From: Neolecta irregularis DAH-3
Taxonomy: Eukaryota; Ascomycota; Neolectomycetes; Neolectales; Neolectaceae
Assembly: GCA_001929475.1 (NCBI GenBank)
Contig: LXFE01002699.1
Coordinates: 201 to 28,572, forward strand
Reading direction: 5' to 3'
Length of the DNA: 28,372 bases
The notes beneath the pieces are model-generated. The model was not told where the DNA came from. It saw only the letters and a program-made list of their open reading frames with translations, and searched no databases. Position 1 is the first letter of the stretch; each line of letters opens with the position of its first letter. Positions 1-11,394 of the stretch are shown here, one piece after another. A program made the position numbers and the translations under genes.

Positions 1-54
1 TCGTTTAGAGATATGATTTACTTGGCCTAGACACTATTTTTGAAAAAGAACATG

Positions 55-1195
55 TTAGTCGCCGAAATAAATACTAATGTCACGCCATTCTTGTGCCATT
101 TTTGTGTTTCCAATGTCCGTATATAAAGCAGTCAGAAAATGTGAGGCAAGTGCAGAGCCATCTTTCGCGGCTTCTTCGAAATGATGGATTTTATCACCAG
201 TGTCTTTGGCCAGTAGGGCAAGGTGAAGGTGAGCACGCTTCATTCCTAAGCCGATTAGCATGTCTGTAACGAAATTATCATACCAAGCTGCGCAGCTTTT
301 CGAAAAGCTTCCTGGGCTTCTGCTGCTCTCGAATCTTCTTTTAAAAGTTTCGCCAGAATGAGAGCCGCATTACCGTTACCAGCATCCATAGCTAAACGGT
401 AAAATTCTAAGCTTTCTGCCTTTTTTCCTGACTGCAAAACCAACGTTGCCTTGTATTCAAGTGCATCCGGTTGCCTTTCTTCAACAAGCTTTCGAAAACG
501 TTGTGTAGATTCATTTTTTTCCTTTAACGAAGTAGGATGCAACATATTTCGACGCACGAGATGAAAGGTAGCATGTCGATCGCCGAGGAGACTTGTTGTT
601 CGGAGAATCAGGGTTGATAAGGGATCCCACGCGTTTTGATTCTGTTTCATTGCCACTTTGAGCTTGTTTATATGTAAAGCAATGCTAGTTAGTATGCTTG
701 GTGGAATTTTGAAAGCTATGGGGTTAACTAATGGGTTTGCAGCCAGCACTCACATTCTTGAAGAGTACTAGCAGCCTGCTTAGGATTCTGAGCAGATATT
801 ATCATCTCTAAAGCCTTCCGTAGAGTGGTAGGTCGAACTTCTAATTCGAGGGCATGGACTAGCGCTCTCAGAAAGTTGTCCTGTGGCAACTGTATTGAGG
901 GTAGTTTAGGTCCAGGTACAACATAGGTCACTATTTTCGATCTGTTCATCAACTACAGAAGTTTCCGAGTTCTTACTGTCTGTCTGTTATGGTGCATACG
1001 CTACGATACTGTGACTGTAGAAACGAATGGGCCATTGGTAAATTTTGTGCGGGTCTGAAAATCAGGAACAAGGACTTCAAATTCATATGGAATAAATTTG
1101 CCCTTGATGGCGTCGACATGTTTCTGGGGAAGCTACAGTGAAGAAATGTGAGGTCACGTCTAGACTGATACAATTTTAGTTTTTATTCTATCCAT
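55..1195 (-). CDS. Sel1/TPR-like repeat protein, function unknown
   Basis: I do not recognise the family. The proposed exons are 1195..1172, 1132..1010, 952..754, 715..284 and 245..55 (322 aa), with introns of 39, 57, 38 and 38 nt whose phases all fit. The C-terminal half has helical repeats of the Sel1/TPR kind: Ala-rich pairs such as AEAQEAFRKAAQLGMKRAHL, followed by a similar unit ending in SHFLTALY. Such repeats normally form protein-binding solenoids. The N-terminal exons read as ordinary protein (for example GKFIPYEFEVLVPDF) but match nothing I know, so the start is less certain than the end; an ATG at 949 is a fallback start. The gene is divergent from the next one, with only about 25 bp between the two predicted start codons. 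The joins within 754..55 are well supported because the repeat runs smoothly across both. Confidence 0.55.
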
Positions 1196-1220
1196 AACAT
1201 GATCTCGGTAGTCTAGATCA

Positions 1221-2421
1221 ATGCAAACATTACATCCAAAGAGGTTATCACCGCAGGAGAAACGCTCCCAGACTTCAGTCAACGGCCCCAAGATGAGAAA
1301 AGGAGATCGTGTCTTAGCAGACACCATGACAGCCATTTCACCTTCACATCAATTTTCAAGTCATTCTCATACCACACCAAGTAACCCTAACCCAAACCTC
1401 ACAGAAATAGAAAAAATAGAAAGGATGTCGCCTCTAGAGCTTGGGATCCGCGCAGTCCAAAATCACATTGGCCCGCATTATCGCAAGAAAAGAAAATTGG
1501 AACATCCACAGCCTCTCGAAGCCTGCGAAACTTCGATTGACGGTAACAAATCTACAGGGATCGGGAAACAGGCCGGTTTGCTATCTTCTCAGCCGCTTCA
1601 GGACGAAAATAAAATAAAATCTGTAATAGAACCCGAGTTCATTACCATTGAGGACATGACTCATGGCACTATACAACAGGGCTTTGGCGGTAAAATGGTA
1701 ACAAGAGACAAACTCAATCATTCCGAGAGCGACTCGGACACCGAAGCGCCGGAAATTGTTACTCTGTCGGACGGGAAGGCTGATGCAGATCAACGGGTGA
1801 AAACTCTGATGGGGATAAAGAAATTGTATAGGGCTTTTCTTATTCTCAAACCTGACTTATAGGAAGAAAGATGAGCAGAAGAAGAAGTGGAGAATGCGAG
1901 AGGCCAAGCATAAAGAGAACAAGGAAATATCTTTGAGTCAAAAGGCATTCATTTCTGAAGAGAACACTTTAAACTCCCCACTTAAAGAATCTCACTTCAA
2001 CAGAGACCTGACTTCAAATATTACATCGGGATCCGAGGACGAGCTTGATCTACTAGTTTCGACAAAAAATAGTCCATCAAGCCGAAGAAAGCCTCTTCCT
2101 TACCGATTACCTGATTCGGTACTGGCTCCAGCAGACAAGTCCATAGCGACAGAAACTCAGGTCAGTAATAATGCTCATAAGCGATTCGGTTCACATGATT
2201 CCGATGAATTAACAATGCAAACTAAGAAGTCAAAACAACGAACAAAATCCAAAACAAATCTTACAAGAGATATTGGGCCGGTCCAAGTTCTGGTTCTCGA
2301 AAGGGTATCAAACAAAATACCGCCAAAAGCCCAATCAAAGTCCCTGAAGGATCAAACCATGTTCAAGAAAAATACTTTGCGTAAAATGATTACAGTGCCG
2401 AAGGGATTGGCAAAGAAATAA
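1221..2421 (+). CDS. Putative U3 snoRNA-associated protein (Bud21/Utp16-like)
   Basis: Exons 1221..1825 and 1863..2421 give 387 aa. The single 37-nt intron (GTATAG...TTATAG) joins KKL to a lysine-rich run (KKDEQKKKWRMREAKHKEN) in phase. The protein is hydrophilic, Ser/Lys/Glu-rich and probably largely disordered. The diagnostic part is an acidic SDSDTEAPEIVTLSDGKADA stretch followed by a basic helix. This is the layout of the fungal U3 snoRNA-associated family (Bud21/Utp16), which acts in the small-subunit processome for 18S rRNA maturation in the nucleolus. The assignment rests on this short conserved region only. The long N-terminal part (residues 1-165) and the basic C-terminal tail have no recognised domain. 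A later ATG could be the true start, because the divergent neighbour begins only about 25 bp upstream. Confidence 0.55.
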
Positions 2422-2716
2422 AGACTTTTGAGATTCCTGGGATATCATTGATAAGGGAAATTCATCATTCGTTCATCGTGGTGGTCGACATAATCGCTTT
2501 TCAATGAAAATTATCAAGCACAGTATATTCCATATACATAGAAAGAAGGATCTTGAATTTAGCTGTATCAGCAATGATTAGTTAGCTGTTCATGACGTTT
2601 TTCCTGCCGTTCATTGGACAGCGGACTTTATATAAACACATTCACTGTTGGCAACAATAAGCCACTCGCCGTTGAGAAATCTAAAGTTTACTGTACAGTC
2701 GGTGAAAGTCTATCCG

Positions 2717-3222
2717 TCAAATAACCATTGCTCCTCTGCCATGTCCTCTGCCCCTCCCGCGACCACGTCCTCGTCCGCTTGATGTGTGTCCATTGTCATC
2801 GGTTCCATCATCTTGGTGCATGGGATCTGGATACTTTTCAATGATATCGACCAGAAAATCAAATTGTTCTGTTTTGAGAATAGCTTGCTTCCTTGCCATG
2901 TTAACATTTGAGCCGTTTTTTTGACATATGTACATATGAGTGACAGTGACTTTTTTGGCGCCAGCATCTCGAGTTTCCTTGCAAGCTTCTCCAATTATTG
3001 ACTGCATAAACAATTCCAATGCTTTTGCTAAACTATAAGTTTTATTCGATCAGACTAGCTGCTCACACACGATAACAGGAGCGACCTGGGCTACTTTACC
3101 GACGTCTTCATCCGCCTGCATGATCTTCTTGATTCGAGCCTAAAATATATCAGCAACCGAGAATTTGCCGGGACTTGACAGACCACTGGAAAACGACATC
3201 CAGCTTGTCTCCTTGACGCCAT
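2717..3222 (-). CDS. NC2-alpha (DRAP1-like) histone-fold transcription repressor
   Basis: Exons 3222..3184, 3139..3069 and 3032..2717 give 141 aa, with introns of 44 and 36 nt. The start MASRRQAGCRFPVARIKKIM and the following QADEDVGKVAQVAPVIV, ALELFMQSI and QFDFLVDI segments match the CBF/NF-Y-type histone fold of the alpha subunit of Negative Cofactor 2 (yeast Bur6, human DRAP1). With NC2-beta it clamps TBP on promoter DNA and blocks TFIIA and TFIIB in the nucleus. The fold spans about residues 13-95. The tail is a short Arg-Gly repeat ending near the stop, typical of RNA or protein contacts and often methylated. A CACGTG motif lies at 3227-3232, five bases before the ATG. The first donor could be placed 3 nt earlier without changing frame. 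Family assignment is secure. Confidence 0.88.
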
Positions 3223-3847
3223 TATACACGTGATATATTAGTTGTTTGAAAAATCGGAAATATAAAGGGTATGTGGTGGTGGGTTTTCGAACGCGGTGCT
3301 CGATGACGCCGGACCTGACGCGCGTTTATATAGCTTTTTCTCGGATCTTGTTAGAGGCCGAGCTTTTGAGCTAGTCTATGAGATACATAAAATTCCTTTT
3401 TTCACTATTCACAACTATTGGTACATTTTGGATGTGTAATTAAAGATTCGGAGTTGATATATAAAGCAGCGGGGGCGTGTCATCTTGTCTTCCCTCTTGT
3501 ACGTAAACAGTCCAAATCTCTTGGAGAATTACTGACTTGTTAATGCTATTCCCATTATTTCTATCTGTCTGTCTTGAGGAATTGTACCCGCTTGATATTG
3601 TGTCAATACAGTTGTCTCACTGGGAATGTGGGTCTTGGATGATTATAACAGAAAGCCCAGATTTCCAAGCTTTCTGAACAAAAGCTGTCCTGCGAAAGTC
3701 ATCCTTAACAGCTTCTCATGGCGAGTTTCAGATGGCTTTCAGAAGCAGGCGCGGAAAGATGAAGGGATAACTTGATCTAATATGACAACACCTACCAAAC
3801 ACCGTATGAAGCTCTCTGACCTTGTCGCTTTGAATGTCTCCTATGTA
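3223..3847. other. Intergenic, 625 bp
   Basis: This lies between the NC2-alpha start and the NOSIP-like stop. I see no coding exon, tRNA or strong repeat. A short GC-richer patch (about 3280-3330) sits upstream of NC2-alpha and may belong to its promoter. Confidence 0.5.
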
Positions 3848-4985
3848 CTATCCACCTTGAAATGCTACACCTACCTTTGTGACTTCTGCATTTCCTCCCT
3901 TGGCAAATCCAGTCCCTTCACTCTTCATTTCAATAATACCACGTCCTATTTTATCTTTTTTCGAGACAGTCTTGGGTGAAACGTCCTCTTCGCAAATATA
4001 ACATCTCAAAGTCACTTTAACAAAACGGTCAACACAGGGACTGCAAATTACGTGTCCGCAAGGTTTCATCACTGCCAGTTAGTTCCGGTTACAGAAATGA
4101 GACTTACTGCATGCTTTAAGAGCATTCGTCAGGACTTTTTGACAAGCAGGGCATATCCTTTGCGGATGACCTTCCTTTGTCATTGCATTGGAATCCTCGG
4201 AGAACTTGACGCCGATAAGGGCTTTCAGAGATATTTGATGGGCTTCATCGCGATTTGAAGCTGGACATACTGGATTAAGGGTCTTGGGTCCTTGTGGACC
4301 TTTCCCTTCGGCATTGGGCGTCAGGGATGGCAACCAAAATGACGGCAGTAATGGTTTCGACGCAGCGGCCTTGTTGTCAGAAACAAAAAAGAAGACAGTG
4401 GAATCGTGCCTTTTCGTCGATCAAAGCCTTCTTTGCTTTCTCCCCATCTTCTCTCACGACGCGTAACAAATCTTCTTCATCAAGTACGAAAGATCGTTTG
4501 ACGCCTCGCTTTTCTGAGTCTTCCGGTTTTTTTTCGACTGTAGTTTCCCCTTTTCTTACAGCCATAGTTCTATTAGAACCAACTGTTGTATTAAGCCCCA
4601 TTTGAATGAGTTCAAATTCCTTGATCGCTAAAGCCCTTGCTTGTTCCTCTTCATAAAACTTCGTATCTTCCTCGTGTCTTGTATTCTCCGCCATTTCTTT
4701 CTCCATTCGCTTGATTTCCTTCAGCTGAGCCAAGATATTTTCCATCGCGCACTCGCGACAAAATATATCGCCATTTGTCGAACAGGCCACAGGATCTCGA
4801 GCACGAGAGAGACATAAATGACATGCATCAAAGCTCCTAAATGAGTCTCGACCGAGTCGCTGTTTCTTTGTACCGTAATCGAGGAGAGAGCGTTCATAAG
4901 CGGTGAAGAAGGCGAGGGAGGTATTCCGCTGAAGATATAAGCTTTCGATCGAGTTGCAAAATAGTACCTTTGAATGGCGTGACAT
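3848..4985 (-). CDS. NOSIP-family U-box/RING protein
   Basis: Exons 4985..4968, 4928..4410, 4369..4108 and 4071..3848 give 340 aa. The start MSRHSKRNTSLAFFTAYER and the later FDACHLCLSRARDPVACS segment match the N-terminal half-zinc finger of NOSIP-type proteins. A charged coiled coil follows (about residues 75-130). The C-terminal U-box/RING-like part contains CPACQKVLTN, MKPCGHVICSPC and CYICEEDV, and the protein ends in the family's EGTGFA-type tail. Members are nuclear E3 ubiquitin ligases linked to spliceosomes; the role here is inferred. Intron 1 (4967..4929, 39 nt) is a multiple of three with no in-frame stop. Intron 2 (4409..4370, 40 nt) must use a GC donor to give IDEKAAASKPLLPSFWLPSL. 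Intron 3 (4107..4072) is 36 nt, GT-AG. Confidence 0.85.
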
Positions 4986-5884
4986 TCGAGACTAGACTGG
5001 AGAATAAAAATCGGCCTATGAAGATGACGAATTAGATTGAAGATTTCTTTGCTGAGCTTGAAGACAAATATCGAGGTTCAAAGTCAAGCGACGGAAAATC
5101 TCAAGAGTACTTGTAGTCAAAACCTACACTTTTATCCAATACTCAATGGCCGTAAAAATTTCAGTGCATCGAGGACTGGAATACAGCACAGCATTATCAC
5201 TTGAGTATAGAGGGGTGTGTCTAATACAGCATATGCACTCATGCATGAAGCATGATCCATCCCTCGGTTTAGTGAAAACATATCCACTAAATGAACTACT
5301 GCAGCTAGTAACACACAGGTTGTAGTTGTAGAGCCTTTGGGGATTTTAGGATTCTGGAAACATAGAGGAAAAGAGGAAGACGATTCTTTGATCACGCTCT
5401 GGCATCAATGTTGTAAGACGCCCTGTTTTATCTAATGACCATAGTGTCAAATATGCCAGCCTCATGAGCTAATTCCATTAATAACACTTTCCTCATTCTA
5501 TTTCAGTCGCTCTTTGTATCATTCTTCGACCCTTTCAAAATTTATGAGGTGCGTTACATATCGCTCCAGGCCCCAGGTGTTGAGAGCAAAAGATACCAGG
5601 GTAATTGACAACTCCATTTGTCAATGATAGTCCATGATATCTCTACTTCGAATTTTATTATCCATCGGAACACTTTCGTGTTTAATTTCCGATATTTGCT
5701 ACTTGTTTCCACATCTATAATACTCTCTTGTTTCCTGAACCTTTGGCGAAGTCCCGTAAACAGTCGCGTGGTTTGATGATAACTCGAAATCCCCACACCA
5801 ATTTGCAGCCCTAATAAAGTTTTCTCATTTGACTCTTCTCCAGATACGACCTTGTCTCCAAACACTCACGCCTGTAGATTGCGC
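4986..5884. other. Intergenic, 899 bp, upstream of ILV3
   Basis: This is the shared 5' region of the NOSIP-like gene and ILV3. I see no convincing exon; the open frames here have no family resemblance. A TGACTCT at 5830-5836 matches six of seven bases of the Gcn4/CPC1 site and lies about 50 bp before the ILV3 ATG. It is only suggestive. Confidence 0.4.
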
Positions 5885-8028
5885 ATGTCTTCTTCCAAAC
5901 TTGTCAGAGCCGGCGTACAATCCTCTTTTCCCCGTTTAATGTGTCCATGTCTTTTATCTTGAAGGGTTTTCTCATTCATTTATAGGTCCTATAAACAGAA
6001 TATGGCTAATGGAGTTGAACTGAACAAGTACAGTAAAAATATCACACAACCAAAGTCTCAAGGAGCTTCACAGGCTATGTGTATGTGCATCAAATAGCCA
6101 TGATACTTACGGTCTAGTATATGCCACTGGTCTCTCGGAAAATGATCTTCAGAAAGCTCAAGTTGGAATATCGAGCGTGTACCGTCCTTGTGCAATGGAA
6201 TATATCTATTGACATGGTTAGATGGTACGAAGGGAATCCTTGTAACATGCATCTTTTGGATCTTGCCAAAAGGGTAAAAGAAGGCGTCGAGAAGGCCAAT
6301 TTGATCGGATATATCTTTAATACTATTGGAATAAGCGATGGCATATCAATGGTATCTTCCACTCGAGGCCTTCTAAAATAAGGGAACAAAAGGCATGCGT
6401 TACAGTCTTCAATCTCGAGAAATCATTGCCGATTCAATTGAGACTGTGACCTGCGGCCAATGGTATGACGCCAACCTTAGCATACCAGGATGTGATAAAA
6501 ACATGGTAATTCAAAGATTGGTAAAATAGTGATAAAAAGCCTGGCTGCTTGATCGCAATGGCACGTTTTAATCGTCCGAGCATAATGGTGTACGGAGGAT
6601 CTATTCGACCTGGCAAATCGGCATGTCAAAATGACGCACCTATCGACATCGTTTCAGCGTTTCAAGCATATGGTCAGTTCATTGCCGGGGAAATCAACGA
6701 GGCTACACGAGCAGATATCATTCGTCATGCTTGTCCGGGCAGTGGAGCTTGTGGAGGTATGGTTGCAACTTTTGAACGGCATCTGATCCAAAGGCCTTTA
6801 TACTGCTAATACGAGTATGTTCTACCCTCCAAAGCAACACTGAGCATTAGTGGCATCTGCTGCTGAGGCAATGGGAATGACTCTACCCGGCTCATCATCA
6901 ACACCAGCAGAGAGTCCGGCTAAATTCCGGGAATGCGTGGCAGCTGGACAAGCTATTTATCGTCTCCTTGAAATGGACATAAAGCCACGAGATATAATGA
7001 CAAAAGAAGCTTTTGAAAATGCAATGACGATCGTAATGGTCCTTGGAGGTTCGACGAATGCTGTCATACATTTGATTGCTATTGCCCGAGCCGCCGGCAT
7101 TAGACTCACTCTTGATGATTTTCAGAGAGTTAGCGACAAAGTACCTTTCCTCGCTGACATGAAACCAAGTGGAAAATATGTCATGGAGGATCTTTATAAC
7201 ATCGGCGGTGTCCCAGGTATACTCCCATTTTCGCATTAAAGTTGATCATCACAGCTGTTCTGAAGTATCTCTACCAGGAAGGCCTCATTGATGGGAGTAT
7301 CATGACAGTAACTGGTAAAACGCTCGCGGAGAACCTTGAAACCGTTGTTCCATTAAAAGAAGGTCAAGACCTCCTTAGGCCTCTCTCCAATCCAATCAAG
7401 TCAACTGGTCACATTCAGATACTCCGGGGAAGTCTCGCTCTGGGCGGAAGCGTCGCCAAAATCACCGGTAAAGAAGGCTTCCAATTTCGTGGCAAGGCTC
7501 GCGTTTTTGACGCTGAAGATGCATTCGTCAAGGCTGTTGAGAATGGCGAGATCAAAAAGGGCGAGAAAACTGTAGTTGTTATTCGGTATGAAGGCCCTAA
7601 AGGTGGACCAGGAATGCCTGAGATGCTAAAGCCTTCTGGATTGATAATGGGTGCTGGATTAGGCCATGACGTTGCTTTGATCACTGACGGTCGGTTCAGC
7701 GGTGGTTCTCATGGGTTTTTAATTGGTACTGTTTCTCAAATGCGAGAAATAACTCTAGGCCATATTGTCCCAGAAGCTCAGGAAGGAGGCCCAATCGCTC
7801 TTATTGAGGACGGAGATGAGATTTCGATCAATGCAAAGACTCGAAAGCTTGATCTTCTTGTTCCTGATGTTATCATGACAGAACGAAAGGCTAAATGGCA
7901 ACGACCTCCCTTAAAAGTTTCCAGTGGAACCTTGTACAAGTATTCCAAGTATGTTCTTCAATTAATTGATGTGCTAAGATCTGAGATTAGTGCTGACAGC
8001 ATCAGAAGGCTGTGTGACAGATGCATAG
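5885..8028 (+). CDS. ILV3: Dihydroxy-acid dehydratase, mitochondrial
   Basis: The enzyme dehydrates 2,3-dihydroxy-isovalerate and 2,3-dihydroxy-3-methylvalerate to the 2-keto acids in valine and isoleucine synthesis, in mitochondria. Eleven exons: 5885..5940, 5986..6080, 6118..6178, 6222..6351, 6383..6505, 6540..6756, 6794..6814, 6851..7216, 7255..7725, 7759..7948, 7986..8028 (590 aa). The introns are 45, 37, 43, 31, 34, 37, 36, 38, 33 and 37 nt. The N-terminus ([17 protein letters not shown]) is basic and lacks acidic residues, like a mitochondrial presequence. The iron-sulfur cysteines are visible as C78 (GNPCNMH), C151 (GCDKNM) and C226 (GACGG). The first two are 73 residues apart, as in the bacterial enzyme. 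The C-terminus reads ASEGCVTDA. Exon 7 has only 21 bases. Residue 229 after CGG is Leu, where family members usually have Met. Confidence 0.96.
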
Positions 8029-8558
8029 TATTTATTTAAGCGAGAATATCAAAATCGGACCTTTTTTCGAGAGGTTTTTAGCCTTCGAATTTCGTTTATC
8101 TTGACCAATGGCTTGTTATCGATAGTCTGACTAGTGTATGAAAGCATGAATGTATAAAGCAAAAGCTAATTGGTAATGATGCACACTTGATCTTCACGAA
8201 ATCCTTCATACCGTTTGTTTTTTCTCTTGTTATTCAGATTAGAGGGACAAGTATAACCACCTATGGCCAATTGTAAAGATCTCGTGTGTATCATATTCTA
8301 TACCGAATATGAGGTTGATTTTGAAATTTAACTACTGAATGAAGTACATAATGGTTGCATCATAGCTTCCAAAATCATTTACTCTACCCTAAAATGGTTC
8401 ATCATTTTGTAAAACATGAGTACTGTGCCTATGTTAAAGTTGCTTATTGATCTCCGATCTCCGTTCGATGACTAATCATCCAAGCTTTTAATTTACTGAT
8501 TCATTTCACGAAAACCCTTCTTCGTCCATCTTTCCCGTTCTATGTGCAGGTGTTATAT
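8029..8558. other. Convergent 3' intergenic region, 530 bp
   Basis: This AT-rich spacer lies between the ILV3 stop and the stop of the AhpD-like gene. Both 3' UTRs and their polyadenylation sites should lie here. I see no gene or clear repeat. Confidence 0.5.
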
Positions 8559-9251
8559 TTACAGATTGGAAACTTCTCCTCTCCACTTAACCCCGCATTT
8601 TTGACATACTGCCATTGAAATTGCCCTTGCAGCACGGATTTCTTCCATTGTAGCTCCATTATTTAATCCACCCTTCAGGTGTCCTCTGAGCTGTGGTGGT
8701 ACATCCAAAGGTATAAGCGTTGCGATCATAACCAACGAGGTTTCGCGAGGTGATAGGATCTGCACGTTCGACATGACGGATCCATATATCGTCTTGATCG
8801 CTGCATCTCCAAGATCCTTATACGACGAGGTTATATTTTTCAAAATCCGTTCAGCGACTTTTCCATATGTTCGGTTGAAAAATTCCTTTCCGCGTTCTTC
8901 AATTTGTGACGATGATAACTTTTCTTTAACTCGTGGTGAGGGATCCTCATGAAGATGATCTGGTAGTGCATTCTTTATAGCTCGCAAGGCATTAATACCC
9001 TTGGGAAGTCCCCCCAGGAGGCTACCTTTGAATAAAGCTTCTCTCATTTTGTGCGTAAGAACCAATTGAGATGCCTGGTCTCGAGCATCATGTTCAAGAG
9101 CGTATCTATAGATTGCAGGAATTTCGTGCGGAAAATTACAGGCGGATAACGCAGTTGCAGCGAGAATATACCAAGGGAATCTTTCCGAGCAACTTAATTG
9201 TTTTAACGATACTATAAAAGCGTTATCGAACAGCAAAGTGGATCCTGCCAT
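8559..9251 (-). CDS. AhpD-like / carboxymuconolactone decarboxylase-fold protein
   Basis: This intronless gene encodes 230 aa, starting at the ATG at 9251. The helical region around residues 70-215 has the CMD/AhpD layout: REALFKGSLLGGLPKGINAL, then an SPRETSLVMIATLIPLDVPPQLRGHLKGG-type stretch and GATMEEIRAARAISMAVCQKCG. The last supplies a Cys-x-x-Cys pair, which in AhpD is the redox-active site. Fungal relatives include yeast Pxp2, a peroxisomal matrix protein of unknown activity. The protein ends in Ser-Asn-Leu, close to the peroxisomal targeting tripeptide Ser-Lys-Leu, so a peroxisomal location is possible but inferred. It diverges from YIP1 with about 64 bp between start codons. It is one of the few intron-free genes in the window. 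The substrate is unknown. Confidence 0.8.
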   Translation of the reverse strand: MAGSTLLFDNAFIVSLKQLSCSERFPWYILAATALSACNFPHEIPAIYRYALEHDARDQASQLVLTHKMREALFKGSLLGGLPKGINALRAIKNALPDHLHEDPSPRVKEKLSSSQIEERGKEFFNRTYGKVAERILKNITSSYKDLGDAAIKTIYGSVMSNVQILSPRETSLVMIATLIPLDVPPQLRGHLKGGLNNGATMEEIRAARAISMAVCQKCGVKWRGEVSNL

Positions 9252-9315
9252 TTTGGTGGAGAACTTTACTAGCCACTTCCTCCTAAGTTCGCAACGTCAC
9301 CTCGACATTGATACC

Positions 9316-10217
<902 letters not shown>

Positions 10218-11394
10218 AAAGGACGGCTATGGCGATAGCTGATTGTTAGCGTAGGGTATCATTTTTAGCTTGATTGTGATGAGAAGTATGTCTCAAGAAA
10301 CGTGCAGGAGGCTTAGACTATTAGAAGGTCTTGCATGTCCTCGGAAAGATAGTCTTGATAGGCTGGAGTAGTATCATGGAATGACCAATAGATCTCTCCT
10401 AAATAGTTTCTTTGCAACTCCTGGAATGTCTTGCAATAATACTCATAGTTTTATCTTCTCCCCCGAAAATATATAATCCGTTGACAAAAGCGAAATAAAA
10501 TATATCAGCATACGCCATAAATATAGAGCAAATATTGCCACATAGACAAAAAAGAGAAGAGGTTCGCCAATGTTGCAAAGAAATTGTAATCATCACCGAA
10601 TATAAATTTTCGGAAATGATGGTTGGTGCATTCTGAAAAGAATCTTATCGATGCAGAAGGGATAGATGATGGGTGTTACTAAAACCCTTGTCTTTACTCA
10701 TTAGTCATTTAGTTTAGAGTAGCGAGGGACAAGATCGACTATGTATATGTATTTATAATTTAGGTGGTATAAATGAGATCACCTTAGTGTCTTTCTAAGT
10801 TGGCTTGCTGAGGCGAGTTCTTCGATTGCAGGAAACCGCGGATTGCTTAAAAATTGACTCGGGACGAACTGTCCAAAATTTTATATCTGAAGACCCAAAC
10901 CTGATCGAGAATCCTCGAGCGATTTGCACTATTTGAAGATGCGCTACATCCCAAAATTGAAGCATTAATTAATACAACATTGATCTCACAGACGTACAGC
11001 AATATGGTCAACTCTGCTCCTGATTCTGATTGTTCTGCAGACACGCCATTGAAACATCTTTCAGAGGCCACTGGCCGGCATGGTTTCTGAGAAAGGCAGA
11101 AGGATTTTCCTTCATTGACCTGCCCCTCAATAAAGTGTGAAAAGAAGACTCATAGCATTAAGCTAGAGTTACATTTCACTTTTTGAAATCCCACATTGTG
11201 AATTTAACAAACAGCGAGCTGATGAAAGAAGGCAATAACAGCCTCGGAGTGAAATGCTTGTATATTGTAAATAGCCGAAAGAAACGCAACGATAATGAAA
11301 TTGGAATCTTCGTCATACGTTCCGATTACATTTGTGAACCCCAGATGAGCTCGTACGAAATAATGACTAAAGGTTATGGAAAATATCCATCCAC
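10218..11394. other. Intergenic, 1.18 kb, no recognised gene
   Basis: I read both strands for conserved exons and found none; the short open frames carry many Ser/Ile/Leu and no recognisable motif. A tandem pair of a 12-base unit (atccatccactt) lies at about 11386-11409, overlapping the RTT103 stop. Confidence 0.45.

Noticed and set aside
973-1173. Minus-strand open frame with an internal ATG (MSTPSRANLF) as first exon of the Sel1-like gene
   Set aside because: It is Leu/Ser/Phe-rich like off-frame reading. It could be joined to the next exon only by a 35-nt intron. The alternative frame (GKFIPYEFEVLVPDF) looks like real protein and also joins in phase.
5554-5865. 103-codon minus-strand open frame upstream of ILV3
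   Set aside because: It has no conserved motif, no clear ATG context and overlaps a promoter region. Chance is more likely.
7949-8039. Read-through C-terminus of ILV3 ending at 8039
   Set aside because: Removing a 37-nt intron (7949..7985) gives the family C-terminus [13 protein letters not shown] and a stop at 8028.
10847-11071. 74-codon minus-strand frame in the 10.2-11.4 kb gap
   Set aside because: No family resemblance, no neighbouring exon that joins it, and Ser/Ile/Leu-rich composition typical of non-coding frames.
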